Shown here: positions 31,922-43,824 of the stretch, piece after piece
How the letters are laid out: every line of letters starts with the position of its first letter
Numbering within the stretch: the stretch's first letter is position 1
Made by a program: the position numbers and the translations under genes
The notes under the pieces: generated by a model
Databases searched by the model: none
Seen by the model: only the letters and a program-made list of their open reading frames with translations
Told to the model about the DNA's origin: nothing
Source of the DNA: Lactuca virosa
Taxonomy: Eukaryota > Streptophyta > Magnoliopsida > Asterales > Asteraceae
Assembly (NCBI GenBank): GCA_928212115.1
Contig: CAKMRJ010005745.1
Coordinates: 94,355,129 to 94,419,128 of the forward strand
Length of the DNA stretch: 64,000 bases
Direction: 5' to 3'

Positions 31922-33818
31922 GGCTATGGGTGTGGTGCCTTTTATACTAATGGTAAAAAGGTGTCATGTAGGCGTTACGTCAACTTTCATATTTTTTTTA
32001 CAATTTTCACCTATGGACTAGGGTGTGGTAAATGGTATGAGTTTTTTTCTTTTATTTTTGTTTTTTAATTTCAAAAAAAAAATAACATCTTTTTTTAAAA
32101 ACCGCCACCCTTCCACATCCGGTTGAGCCGATTGAGTCGATTGATCGAATGGTCTCATCAACAGAACAGTAGACTTGAATCTTGTTCCTACATGACCCGA
32201 TCAATTCGATCGGGCACTCGTCATCTATTTTCATTGTTCAACTCTTAACGACACGAAAAAACCATTTTTCAACTCTTTGACAACATGAAAAACCAAAAGC
32301 TGGTACTAAAATTAAAAATTACATTTTAGAAATCCTAAAAGTAAAAAATAACATGAAATTAAAAATTATATTAAAAACCTAAAAAAAAGTATGAAGTGAA
32401 AAATTAAAATTAAAAAAAAAATAGAAAAAAACATAACATCAAAATTTCATTTGCGGTTTAGCTTATATTTTTCACGAATCGACTGCTTCATTGCTCGGTT
32501 TCACATCTTGCATTAACAACGTATACTCGGTGAGTCGGATGGTTTCAACCATATGCTTCTCCAAAGTTGAATTCAATTATGCTATTTGTGTCATCATTTT
32601 TTCTGATCTAGCTGACCGCTCGGTTCCGACGGGAGAATTTGAAGATGTCGCTTTCCCTTTTCCTTTTGCTCGAGCTTTTGTTTTGTCCCTTCCCATTGGA
32701 GGAGGAGGCGGGCGTATTTCTTTAATGTCGTCGTTATCATCATTAAAATTAACGCCTACGTGACCATCCGATGAGACTTGTTGCGAGCTCGAATATGAAG
32801 ATGTCCGACTTCTTTTTGGCGGAATAGCAATTTCTTCATATGTTGCAAGTTCCCTCCACCTATTGCTTCTTTTGACAACTTCCCACACATGAATAAATTT
32901 AAAAGGCTTTTGCATATCATATTGGAATGTAGCGTGTGTTTTTTTCAACAAACTCGTTTCACTTTCTCCGCTAGCTCATTGCTTTTCAAAGTTTGTGTAA
33001 ATTCCATTCCAATATGTGATGACTTTGTTCATAAGATTCCATGTGGAGTTACATTGGTCGGAGGTCCGATAATCTAGATTTCGACCAATTCCCTTACAAA
33101 AGCGCTCCACGATACGTAACCAAAACTGATCACGATTTTGACATTTTCCTGTGCCACCATCTTCAGATATGTCGACCCATGCCCTTCCTAACTCAACTTC
33201 TTTATTTTGTGTCCATCTTCTCGGATCAACCTTCCCTTTCTTTTGTTGTTGAGGTTGAAGTTGTTCTTCGTGTTCGGAATCAATCATTCGTTTGAAGGTA
33301 GGAATGGCGGTTGGGATGGAAATTGAGTTTGAGATGGTTGAGTTTGAGGTTGAGATTGGAAATGGAATTGTTGGGGCATTTGGAATTGTGAATAATAGCT
33401 AGGAACACCGTCCATTTGTGGCTGGTAAGGTGGTGGTGATGACGGATCGTAGCCGAAAAGGGTGAAATGGTTGTTAACATTTTGGTTTGGAGCATTTTGT
33501 TTGGAAGAGTTTGGATTGTTGGAAGAAGTCATGTTCAAAGAAAAAATAGTTGTTGAGAGTGTATAGTGTGGTCAAATTTTGGAAATTTGATTTGTATATA
33601 TAGTAGATTTTTTTAAAAAAAAAAAAAGGAAATTGCCAAATTAGCCATTGCCGACCGTTTGGCAACGTCTCCTTCCACAAAATGCCACAAAAATTAAAAT
33701 TTTGCCAACGGTAGAAGACCACTGGCAGTAAAACCCCCTTTACGGCGCGGTGTTCACCGGCAGTGAAATGATGACACGTCGGATACTGCCGATGTCCCCA
33801 TTACCACACCGTTTAGTC
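31922..33818 (-). mobile_element. PIF/Harbinger deletion derivative with ORF1 only
   Basis: Ends GGCTATGGGTGTGGT and, inverted, GACTAAACGGTGTGGT are flanked by TAA (31919-31921, 33819-33821), the classic PIF/Harbinger target. At 1897 bp it carries a broken Myb/SANT-like ORF on the minus strand and no DDE transposase, so it is non-autonomous. Confidence 0.7.
32467..33538 (-). pseudogene. Harbinger ORF1-type Myb/SANT-like protein, broken
   Basis: In PIF/Harbinger elements a Myb/SANT-like partner protein binds DNA and helps the transposase. The N-terminal part (33538-33284) is Gln/Pro/Asn-rich. The next (33287-32976) holds the trihelix-like core RWTQNKEVELGRAWVDISED, then FWLRIVERF and CNSTWNLMNKV, with conserved tryptophans. 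The last part (32951-32467) has FKFIHVWEVVK and a basic stretch ending near EYTLLMQDV. A frameshift near 33290 and stops at about 32973 and 32574 break it. Database relatives are often labelled NAM-associated or, wrongly, glutathione transferase T3-like. Confidence 0.7.
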
Positions 33819-34057
33819 TAAAATGTGTTTGGATTAGCAAAAAGTCAGCAAAATGACTTTTAGTTTAATTTTTACATGTAAAACAACAAAAAGTCAAGTT
33901 TTGTGACTTTTAGAAACCCCTACTTTTCTTGTATTCAAAAAGCCATTTTCAAAAGAACTTTTCTATTACCCAAACACCTTTTGTTTTGTTTTTTTTTTTT
34001 TTTTTTTTAAACTTAAAGATTAAAAGTCATTCTAAAAGGAATCCCAAACACCCCTTA

Positions 34058-34628
34058 AGTAAAAAACCTGGTTAAATAAGTTTAGCCAAACACTCTTTTA
34101 ATAGCACGGTGGGTTGACGATTTGTCTATGGATAACAAGGTTTATAGGATGTGGCATTCTAGATTTTAAGTGATATGTATATGCTATATAATAATTTTAT
34201 GTTTTAGAGATTTGTGTTGTACAGTACAACACTATTAAACAAAAATTGTTATGTGAAAAAAATAAAATGACTAATATATTTCTTGATTTTTACATATTTA
34301 GTCATTGAGTTTTTTTTCCGTCCACATTTACCCTTTCAACTTGTTAAATTGTACACATTCAGTCTTTATGACCGGCTACTCTAGGTAAGCTGAAAAAATG
34401 ACATAAAAATGTAATATATTTCTCATTTTGTACACATTTAATCCTTAATATTTTTTTTACACATTTAGTTCTTAATATTTTTTTATTGCAAAATAAATCA
34501 TTTTTGTTTTTGTATGCATTCAATACTTATGACTGGATTCTTTAGGTTTTTCTCACGTCATCATACATGAAATAATCATTAATATGGTGTTAGGGTTGTT
34601 GATGCTTATGTCCATCGCGACATGGGCT
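34058..34628. other. AT-rich spacer
   Basis: I see no gene. Short phrases (TTTTTACACATTTAGT and variants) recur around 34290-34500. Confidence 0.4.
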
Positions 34629-35090
34629 GCTTGGTTGCTTAGGTCTTGTGTTCTGAACGCCGTAACTTCTTCATACGATTTCAGATTCAGATTTTAACGA
34701 TCTTTATATCCACACGTTCAAATTTGAGTCTACTACAATTTTCATTAAGATTACTCCCGTTAAAAAGTAATATATTTTTACTTACAGTTTTATAAAAGAA
34801 ACATTCATTCACAAAGAACGCATGCATATAAATGTTTTTTTTATAAAAAAATAATATTTTTACTTACGATATTTATGTCAATGCGTTCTTTATGAATGTA
34901 TGTATGAACATTTTTTTTTTATAAAATCGTAAATAAAAATATATTACCTTTTAACAGAAGTAATCTTAATGAAAGTTGTAGTAGACTCAAATACAAATGC
35001 GTGGATATAATGATCGTTAAAATCCGAGATTGTATGAAGAAATTACGACGTTCAGAATACAAAACCTAAGACAAACCTAAGAAACCAAGC
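34629..35090. repeat. Large inverted repeat with LTR-like arms
   Basis: The left end GCTTGGTTGCTTAGGTCTTG is mirrored at the right end by CTAAGAAACCAAGC. Arms of roughly 200 bp enclose a short AT-rich centre near 34860. Each arm holds GTAACTTCTTCATACGATTT and GATCTTTATATCCACACG-like sequence, the same module seen in the U3 of LTRs A and E. No target duplication is seen. Confidence 0.65.
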
Positions 35091-36160
35091 AATAAATATA
35101 TTAACTTAAGGTATACAACAATAACTTAAATCATAAACAAATTCTAGAATTTTATCCTTCTTTCATCCCATAAAACTTCTCACCGAAACTTTCTGCTAGC
35201 AAACAACCAAAATCATCACTTATTTAAAAATTAAAAAACCATTAAAACATAAGAGAATATAAGCAAAGATATAATGTTAGTTACATGGTACCAAGGAAAT
35301 TCAATCACTCTTTATGTTGAGCTGTCATCATATGATCTTTTACCCTTTGAAGGTATTAACTACATAACAAAAAACATGATAATATTAGTGTTATTCACTC
35401 TTTTTGTTGAGCTGCCATCATATGATCTTTTACCCTTTGAAGGTATAACTACATAAAAAAAAGGTGAAAAATTGATCCAAAAATATGAAGAAAGGCTTAC
35501 AAAGTTTTATATGTCATCTTCTCATTCAATTCATCAATGTCTTTGCCTAAACATAGCTCGGTTTCTTTGCCTAAACATAGTGCAACCGAGCTCAAGATCT
35601 ATCGATGAAGACCATATCCAATCTTGTACACAACTTCCATGGTTTCAATGTTAAGTGAACTCCTATACTTATTGATAACTCAAATTGCAATTTATTTTAA
35701 CCTTTTTAGCATATATTATATAATATATTACTAATTAACCTTTTTGCGGTGCGGTTAATACATGCGGTGTGGTTATGGTTTTTTTGTTTTTTGAAAAAAC
35801 AAAAACCGATAAGTCCTTGTAATTTGTATTTGTTTTTTACATACATAAAGATACATCTCTAATTCCTTGTAATTTGTATTTTTGCAGGATAAATCCATGC
35901 TAGTTTTGCTTGATAACAATCTCGTGTTGTTCAAAGGAATACACATAACTTGATTTTGATCATATCGCAACTTTTGGTGAACTAAGTTTTTATATATTAG
36001 CAGTCTCATCAACTTTATGCAAAAAAGCAAATTTTGACACAAACTTTATCTGTCAGCATATGTTTCAGAATCAGATGTAAGTAAGCAGCCCAAATTAAGT
36101 CAATTGCAACAAGAGCTTGTGCATTGCATAACTTAACAATGAATGTGAATGTGAATGTGG
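35091..36160. other. Intergenic spacer between converging genes
   Basis: No gene is seen. A direct repeat of about 60 bp (35306-35366 and 35396-35455; shared CATCATATGATCTTTTACCC) is the only clear structure. The IMPDH 3' UTR should lie at its right end. Confidence 0.5.
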
Positions 36161-38486
36161 TTAGAAGGATTTCTTTTCGTAAGACACAAGGCCATGAACT
36201 CCACCTTCCACCTGTGCTGCTCCTGTTCGTACCTGAACAAAAGTCAAACCATAAACATAAATATTAACATGGAAACTTGTGTCATTTTATCACTAAACTG
36301 TTATTTTCTTATGACTGTTGTAATAATAGTTTAATGGGTAAATCGATAACTGGTGAAAGAAAGTACATTGTGTTATTTGTAGTTCGCCAAGATATTAAAA
36401 ACGGGTAACCAAGAAAAATGATAATTCTAAAAGGTAAAAAGGTAAAACAGTTGAATCAAAATAATAGAGTAACTTATAATTTTGGTCCTTAAGTATAATA
36501 GCTGATTTTGGTCCCAAATACATATTATTTTACTTGAATTGAAACAAGGACAAAAAATGTTACAAACACCCACCAAATTTGCAATAAAAAATTTTGGGAC
36601 CAAAATTCAAAAAATCAGATATACCCACCAAAATTCAAAATATAACTTACTCAAAAACAAATTAACGGCTTAATCTACAAAATGGTGAAAGTATAATTTG
36701 CCCTACTTTGATTACTTAGAGTAAAAAAATAGGGATAATGTTCTTTAATGACAATTTTGAGTCCCGATTTATAGCCTAATTTTGCAACTTTGAACCCAAA
36801 TATATAGTTATTTTACCTAGACCTAAAACATTACAAAAATCTCTCCAACATTACCACATTTGCAAGATAAAAACCTTTTGGGACCAAAATTAAAAAAAAA
36901 AATGATATTTGAAAAAAGGTTTTTGATTTTGGTATATACCATACCTCAAGCCTTAAGACCCCACACCTCAACAAATCATGAGCCGAATGTAAGGAAGAAG
37001 CACCAAGATCTTGGAAACCCTGTTTCACTGCATGCATAGTATACGGAATAAACTTTAACACCGAACCTTTATCTGCAACTGCTCCAACAACCCCCTGCGC
37101 AATCTTCATTTTAGCTGTATCACCCAGGTAACGTGCATCACTCCCTTTTCTCATCGCTTCTAGAGACCCCATTCCTCGATACTTTTTCACCCTTTCACCC
37201 CCCTAATAATGTTATACCAAAATAAAAAACTAATTAAATATCATTTATAATAAAATAGAAAATTGCAAGTTACCTTAACCTACCTGATTTGTATAAGCTC
37301 CAGGAGCTTCGGTACTTCCTGCTAAAAAGCTCCCCATCATCACAGTTGACGCTCCTAAAGTCAAAGCTTTGACTATATGTCCAGAATTTGAAATCCCACC
37401 ATCAGCGATCACTGGAATACCACTTTGTGCAGCAACCGATGATACTTTGTACACTGCGGTTGCCTGTCCTCGGCCAACAGCACAAACTTCTTGAGTAGTA
37501 CAAATGGAACCGGACCCCATTCCAACTCTCAACCCATCAACTCCAGCGTGTATTAAGTTTTGAGCTTGATACATCGTAACCACATTCCCACCAATCACAT
37601 CCAAATCAGGAAACGTTTTTTTAACATATTTGATCATCTCTATCTGATAAATCGAGTTTCCTTGTGAACTATCGATCACAATCACATTAGCACCAGCTTT
37701 AACAATATGTTCTAACCTTTCCTTATCATTCTCCCTAGTCCCAATGGAAGCTCCCACCAAAAACTCCCCGTTTTCTCCAACAGAAGGCAAACCGGAGGTC
37801 TTCGGGAACCCATTAATCCTCTCTACATCCCATTTACTCACCACATTTATCACCTCCCCTTCTCCACTCACCAAAGGCACAAAATCCATCTCCTTTTTTG
37901 TTAAATACCCAGCAACATCTTTAAGGTTACACGTATTTGGCAATGTTACCACGTTCTTCTGCATATAGCTTGAAATCCTAGCCTCCTTATCGGGTAAACC
38001 TTCCCAGGTTAACTTATCGACAACGCCTAACAGATTCTTGTTATTCTTATCATTGGTTATGAAAACGCATGGGGAGTTATTGAAAACAGAGGCGGATGAA
38101 ATGGAATCATCCGGTGACAAAAACGGGATATCGGTTGATGCGAAAGGGATACGGTGGGATTTGGTTGACCGGATTAAGGATGACTGTTCAGATGCGGTGT
38201 TGTTGGAGTGGATGATTCCGATACCACCTACAGCGGCCATTGAAACAGCCATGGATGCTTCGGTGACTGTGTCCATTGGAGAGGCGACGCATGGGATAGA
38301 GAGGTTTATGTTACGAGAGAGTTTTGTGTTTAGTTGAACGGAGTCGGTTGAGAAGTCGATATAATGAGGGAGGAAGATAACGTCGTCGTAGGTGTAAGAG
38401 TATCCTTGGTTGAAGAGTCTGGTTGCCGGAAACCCATCCTCCATCTTCATATATCCGTTCATATATCCGTTGCTTGCGGTGGTCAT
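36161..38486 (-). CDS. IMPDH: Inosine-5'-monophosphate dehydrogenase (3 exons)
   Basis: IMPDH oxidises IMP to XMP with NAD+, the committed step of guanine nucleotide synthesis, in the cytosol. Exons on the minus strand: 38486-37284 (401 codons), 37202-36945 (86) and 36232-36161 (24 with stop); introns are GT-AG and the frame joins to 510 residues, close to plant homologues. The barrel starts at SYTYDDVIFLPHYIDF with SPMDTVTEASMA. Residues of about 130-240 are a CBS-domain insert. IDSSQGNSIYQ, GGNVVT, then GSGSICTTQ with the catalytic Cys near 329, DGGISNSG near 362, GMGSLEAM and a C-terminal VSYEKKSF follow. The ATG at 38486 is the first in frame; upstream in-frame sequence lacks an ATG. The first 15 residues (two NGYM units) are unlike most homologues. 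Confidence 0.95.
36440..36905. repeat. Two related blocks in IMPDH intron 2
   Basis: Blocks at about 36480-36606 and 36765-36892 share ATTTTG..., CCCAAATA, TTATTTTACCT/TTG, ACATTACAAAAA/ACACCCACC-like and TTTTGGGACCAAAATT. They look like two copies of an AT-rich GGTCC-containing repeat. No coding capacity. Confidence 0.45.
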
Positions 38487-38857
38487 GGTTGCTTGAGGTG
38501 GCGTTATTAGGAATAGACGAAAACTGAATTTGAAGTTACCTGGTGCTAAAGTAGAAAAAAACACCTGGCCTGGCCCCGAAGTCAGTCACAGCCGGAGATG
38601 TGAGCGCCGAAGCCGGAGATGGTGTCGGAGTTGTAGCTTGAGAAGATGGGGCCGCGCAGCCTTAGAAAGTGAAGTCGCAGCCTGTAACAGCCGACGAAGG
38701 TGTAGTGGACCGGTGGCCGGTGGCCGGTGACCGGAGTTCGATTCTTCAAGTAGGAGCGTGAGGGGGCTGATCGCTTAGATTGAGCGGGTGAGGGGCAAGT
38801 TAGGGCAAATCTGTAAAGCCCAACTAGAGAATGTAGTGTATCGTGACTATGGTATTA
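38487..38857 (-). promoter_or_regulatory. Upstream region of IMPDH
   Basis: Presumed 5' UTR and promoter. GC-rich around 38570-38720, unlike its surroundings, with many CGG/CCGG words. I cannot place a TATA box or transcription start with confidence. Confidence 0.35.
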
Positions 38858-39116
38858 GAGGGTGTTTGGCTAAGCTTGGTTAAGCTAATAGGTTATAAGC
38901 TAAAAATAGTGTTTGGATACAAATAATTTACAGATTAATAATTTAAAATAGTTATAAGCTAAAAATAGTATTTGGATAGAAATAATTTATCAAGGTATCA
39001 TACCGGAAATAAGTCAAAATCTATAAGTAATTCTCCTCTAATTTATTAGCTTATAAGTTATAAGCTATAAGTTGAAAAGTGATTATGAAAAGTAATAAGC
39101 TTAGTCAAACACCCTC
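38858..39116. mobile_element. Tourist-like MITE upstream of IMPDH
   Basis: Ends GAGGGTGTTTGGCTAAGCTT and, inverted, GAGGGTGTTTGACTAAGCTT are flanked by TTA (38855-38857, 39117-39119). 259 bp. The inside repeats ATAGGTTATAAGCTAAAAAT-like words in both halves. Confidence 0.85.
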
Positions 39117-39119
39117 TTA

Positions 39120-39660
39120 ACCTTTTTAACATATACTATTATATAACTAGTTTTTATAGTTGGTTTTTATGTGTTTTTTTGTCGTGTATCGGAAAAAGAG
39201 ATAAGATATCATATGATATATATTAACGGTGGGATAAACATAAAAAGTTTAGAAATAAAATGGTGGTAATATTTTACAATGCTGAAGGTTGAGGGGTAAA
39301 TATAATATTTTAAAAAGTAAAGAAATAAAAGATATCATTTTACAAAATAAAAGGGTTACGGATTATATAAAGTTGAGCGATGAAATATAAAATAGTGAAA
39401 GTGACATTTTATAAAGTTGAAAGTTGAGTGGTGATGTGATATTTTAAAAAGTATAAAGATGAAAAATATTATTTTACAAAATAAAAAAGTTACAAATGAT
39501 GAATTATATCAAGTTGAATAATTAAAGTTATATTTTACACATTAACATAGTTATACAAATAGCTAAAGTACTTTACTCACAGACCAAAACTTACAGATTG
39601 TATATATTTATAATATATTTGTAATTAATAAAATATAAAATTAAATATTATATACATATT
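39120..39660. other. AT-rich degenerate repeat region
   Basis: Loose repeats of TATTTTACAAAATAAAA and AAAGTTGAGYGRTGAAAT recur from about 39250 to 39530. No gene is seen. Confidence 0.4.
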
Positions 39661-40410
39661 AATATGATTCTACTCAGGGACAAGCACCAGTGCTTCATCC
39701 TAACGGTTCAAACATGATCAAGTGTGATCCTCTGAGTGGTATGGACCGCAGGGCTAAGAACATCCATTTCTATAGTATATCTTACAATTGTTAGTATTTC
39801 ATGCATAATTCTTCATGAAACTACCCGGCCATTATCACTTACCCCTTTAAGCTCCAGCAGTTGATCCCAAGTATGAAGTCCCAAACTACAGCTAATGGTC
39901 CCGGTTCGATGTGTGAGATGACAACAAGATTTTGGACCAATAATGATACAATAACTATGAACCTGTTCCATGGCATCCAAGGGAGTGAGAATAAACAGAT
40001 AACAAAAATGCATGAATGCTAATGCCCTAAGCTAAATTTTATGCAAAAATAAAAAGTAGAAAAGAAGAAAATAAAATCTTTTTGGAATTTTATAAAAAAA
40101 AATGAATGCAAATTAGCCTAAAACTAAAATGATATGCAACCTAACTAAAAACGCATGAAAAGAATAAAAGGAAAAGGGAAATGTCCCACTCCAAGCTTAA
40201 GAACAAGAATTGCCCTCAATGCTTAAGGAAAGAGCGGAAATGACCTAAATCGGAGGGTCGGGCGGCAGAAAGTGTCTGTGGCGGTAGTGGTAGTCCCACA
40301 TATCCTGGACCTGGCGGGAAGTGGGTGGGAAGGACTGCTCTAGCCGATCAACACGGGTCACCACATCCTGGATGGCTCAGGTGTTCTCCCACCGGAACCT
40401 GTTCTAAAAT
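39660..40410 (-). mobile_element. Fragment of an Athila-like gypsy 3' region
   Basis: On the minus strand, 40390-40260 translates to TRVDRLEQSFPPTSRQVQDM and then HRHFLPPDPPI with a stop. It is followed by AAGCATTGAGGGCAATTCTT and AAGCTTGGAGTGGGACATTT, resembling the sequence after pol in Athila elements (compare about 14140-14176 in element D). Both ends are lost. Confidence 0.45.
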
Positions 40411-41240
40411 ATTAAAATTTAAAAATACTTACTTAAACGAATTTACCATAACAACGTTGATGACTAAAACATTTTTTGAGACTATCTAATTGTATCTTGG
40501 AGGTAACATGCTAATAAGTCATATTTGCAACTTTTTTTTCAAAACAAATGGTGTAATGTGAATGTGAATGCATGACAGTAAAACAATTTGAACATACGTG
40601 ATGGTAATATCTTTTGATAATAGATATGATGTTAAATAACATTAACAGGTTGATGGTAAGAACATGAACTTTGGTTTATGATTTATATTTAACAACTTGG
40701 ATTATCTTTTAAAACGATTATTTTGTTGTTGTTTGTAACTTGTATCGTAATGAACTAGTTATAGAGTTTACTTTTTGTTTCAATGGATAAGAATTATTTT
40801 GTATTAACGAAACTAAAAAATAACGTAACCGAGTTATCTGACCCGGGAACTGAAACTGCCAGTTCCGGGACTGGTTCCAAAATTTTAAAAACCGCCTAGA
40901 CCAGTTCCGGTTCTAACTTCATAGGAACCGTTGGTTCTTGTTCCATTTTCGGTTCCAGCGAAATGAGGCGGGTACACGTCTATGCTTAACCCTAATCTCT
41001 CCCACTGCAACGCCAATGGAGGACTATCGAGAAGTAGAGGTTGGAGTATTTGGTCCTCCAACACAACCCTAACTCTATTTGTCTTGAATGCTAGTATAAA
41101 TATGGGTATAAATGATCTTGATCGTTCCACTTCCGAGCATACAAAGTATTGAAAATCCAAAAACTGGAAAGAAACAAGCATAGTTGATGTGTTCATTTAT
41201 GGGAGAAGACAAGAACAATTTCTGATTTTTTACAGCTTAG
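40411..41240. other. Unassigned spacer with GGTTCC repeats
   Basis: Between about 40845 and 40965 the words GGTTCC, GTTCCGG and GGAACC recur in both orientations. A minus-strand frame at 41196-40885 has no family features and I do not call it a gene. Confidence 0.35.
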
Positions 41241-42099
41241 GTCTTTAAAGTTCGGTTTAATGATGCTTTCTACCCTAATCCAAGAATCCTATAACATAAC
41301 AAGTTCTGGAAAATACATCTAACCCCTGGCCAGAATTCTCTTAACATATATAGTTTGTGAAAATAACGAAATCGACATCGAGGTTATTGACCTCCTTGCT
41401 ACGCATACGGGTCATGTGCATTCAGTAGTACGGGCTCATACTACTTTCCACACCTACCCGTATTCGTATCAAGGGGTCGTCACAGACCACCTGATCGCAA
41501 GTCCCAAAATCTAGGATATGCATACATCGTATACATACTCTCAAGAGTAGCTAAGCCTTCCTCACGTTGTCCTTCTATAACCACATTCACTTATGGAACT
41601 TCCACCAACCCTGCAGTCACTCGTGCATGCTAATCATACATAACGTTGAATTCCATAGACATTCGAAAACTTGATTCTACCCTAAGCTCACAAACAAACA
41701 AGGAATAAGAAATAAGGCTAAATCAAATATTTTCCGACTATAAAATCTTAGTTATGTAACATCATGGTGTATATACTAGGCAACTACAGTAATGACGTCA
41801 ATTCCATCTAGCATACAAGAAAATCTCCTAGTCTATCATGCATCATAATTCAGGCAATTCTATCATGCAATTCCTAAAGATCCTTAACCTACAACTAGCA
41901 TACAGCTCTATCATAATCATCATAAGCAAATAACAGTGTGAGTATCTTAGGAAATACTTTCTTGCTCCGGTTGATCATACACATCTCATCCCTCCTTTGT
42001 TACTTTTGAAAACAATTTTGAAATAGTTTGAAAACCCTTGCAGATCCTTAGTTTTAGCCAGGATTCACACAATTGTTCATCCAAATTTCTCAAACCAGG
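41241..42099 (-). other. Probable leader of gypsy F
   Basis: The last 170 bp resemble the leader of E (20141-20338) up to the primer site, for example GTGTGAGTATCTTAGG against GTGTGGGTATTTTGGG. No gag frame is visible in the window, so the element is truncated or badly decayed to the left. Confidence 0.45.
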
Positions 42100-42111
42100 G
42101 CTCTGATACCA
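42100..42111 (-). other. Primer-binding site of gypsy F (tRNA-iMet)
   Basis: Minus-strand TGGTATCAGAGC, three bases after the LTR, as in E. Confidence 0.85.
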
Positions 42112-42114
42112 ACT

Positions 42115-42550
42115 TGTAACATCTCAAAATCAAGACAAACAAATTTCATTTTTAAACCAATTTAAAAACCACAAATAACACAAAATCATAGTTTCCAAAA
42201 GTCATAAAACAAGAATCAGAGTATTCCTAAAATAATAATCTCATAAAATCCAAAATAATGTGCATGATCAAGCCTTCGCCTTGCCCCGTCCTCTGAAGTA
42301 CCTAAAACTATAGCAATCAAAATGTAAGCCAAAGCTTAGTGAGTTCCCCCAAAATACCCCACACAACAGAGCATATACAATCATGCATTCTAGGTCCATA
42401 ATCATAAGACTGGATTACGTTCGGGTCCACAGTCATATGACTGGATTACCCCTAGCCCACAAGCCACAATCATCGGATTGGATTGCCTCAGCCCAATCAG
42501 CCATCGGATTGGAATGCCTCGGTCTATTGGCTTACGCACATAGCAGTAAA
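42115..42550 (-). repeat. 5' LTR of gypsy F, cut by copia G
   Basis: On the minus strand it ends GAGATGTTACA at 42115. Its first bases parallel those of LTR E. At 42388-42530 it has tandem repeats on CATCGGATTGGATTGCCTC and CATAAGACTGGATTACG. Copia G interrupts it at 42550/42551; the remainder lies beyond the window. Confidence 0.7.
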
Positions 42551-43326
42551 TGTTGGATTAGATGTCTAAGCCCATAACTATTATTGGTATGTACTTGACC
42601 CGAGAGTAGCATGGTCCATTTGGGTTGTATAACACCATGACAATTTGTTAGGATTGACTCTTGAGAGAAGGTTATATATGATTTATTAATATATTATAAG
42701 TTGTAATATATTAATATGAAATCATATGTTTTATTTAGTATTGATCAAGAATTAATTTGGAATTAATTTAGTGATCAAAAGAGACTAATTAAATCTATGG
42801 AGACTAATTATGATAATTAGTTATATTTATATGTGTTGGGCTTATGATCCATGTTGGACCAAGTTTATGTATGGATACATAAAGAGTTGGGTCACATGAA
42901 CCATGGATCATAAAACCCATGGGTATGGATTTGGGTTAAACCCACGACCCTTGGAATCCACCATATAAATATGTTGTTTCATGACCAAAAACGTGTGCAT
43001 CTTTTCTTAGAGAAATATGGACGATTTTGGGTGCATGGAATTCTCTCTCAAGAGCCACCTTTGTCCTAGGTGAGTTGTGAGCCATTTGAGGCATTCATAC
43101 TTTTGGTGCTATGCTCTTAAGGCCAAATACAACAAGGTTTCAAGCTACATAAAAGGTATGTCATCCTAACTAGTATTTCATATTGTTTATGTCAATTGCA
43201 TGCTAGTTATAGGCTTAATGTTTTGGAAATACCATTACATGTATAATTAGAGAAAACATAGATCCAAGGCATTTAGGTTTGTATGTGCACCATAGGATGT
43301 TGTAGTATACAAAAAAAAACCCAACA
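42551..43326 (+). repeat. 5' LTR of copia G
   Basis: 776 bp, TGTTGGATT to CCCAACA. A TATA box (CCATATAAATATG) lies at about 42961-42973. The left flank is GTAAA (42546-42550). Confidence 0.82.
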
Positions 43327-43327
43327 G

Positions 43328-43339
43328 TAGTATCAGAGC
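43328..43339 (+). other. Primer-binding site of copia G (tRNA-iMet)
   Basis: TAGTATCAGAGC, one mismatch to the standard TGGTATCAGAGC. Confidence 0.8.
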
Positions 43340-43419
43340 CATGGGTTGGTATCTATTATATTTGATGTTATTATCGGTTTTCGGAGCAAAAAAATCGATT
43401 TTCCGCTGTTCTGGACAGT

Positions 43420-43507
43420 GGACTCACTGAGTCCACTGGGGGACTCGCCGAGTCCAAAAACAAATTCATCCAACTCGCCGAGTTTGTTCTTACACTCGAC
43501 GAGTTGG
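43420..43507 (+). repeat. ACTCGNCGAGT hairpin array in the G leader
   Basis: Four short inverted repeats: GGACTCACTGAGTCC (43420), GGACTCGCCGAGTCC (43441), CAACTCGCCGAGTTTG (43471) and CACTCGACGAGTTG (43493). The same array, in the same order relative to the primer site, occurs in copia I. Confidence 0.8.
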
Positions 43508-43824
43508 AGCCCCTGACAGCAGATTTTCGAGTTTTTTTGGCCTGTTTTGGATTTGGATCATTACCACAAAATGTTTTTGTTCATAAAATTTGATTTTGAT
43601 GTCATGGTAATTAATATCCTCATCCAAACAAAAGATAATTGTCAAAGCTTCAAGATTTGTGTTAGTTTATGTGATTAGCTAAGTTCTTGAAAATTGTTGA
43701 TATGAATTATCTTTGCTTATGAGTTTGATCTTTTTCATAGAAAAATTATTTGATTATTGTGTTAATTGAAATAATTGATCTTAATGTTTTTATAAACTCC
43801 ATAACTTGTCCTCACGTTATGGAA

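Larger units (their letters stand above)
31846..34054. mobile_element. Tourist-like MITE split by a Harbinger element
   Basis: The left end GGGGATATTTGGGATTACTT and the right end, inverted GGGGTGTTTGGGATTCCTTT, are flanked by TTA (31843-31845, 34055-34057). Without the insertion the MITE is about 309 bp (31846-31921 plus 33822-34054). Internal GACTTTT words recur in both halves, which supports one original unit. Confidence 0.75.

Noticed and set aside
38487..38564. N-terminal extension of IMPDH by 26 residues
   Set aside because: The upstream open frame starts with GTG, not ATG, and the family starts near the ATG at 38486. It is probably 5' UTR.
40885..41196. 103-codon minus-strand frame
   Set aside because: No recognisable domain; sits in GGTTCC-rich repeated sequence.
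43420..43507. ACTCGNCGAGT arrays as a CRISPR-like array
   Set aside because: Repeats are 11-15 bp palindromes at irregular spacing in a plant retrotransposon leader; no cas genes are present.
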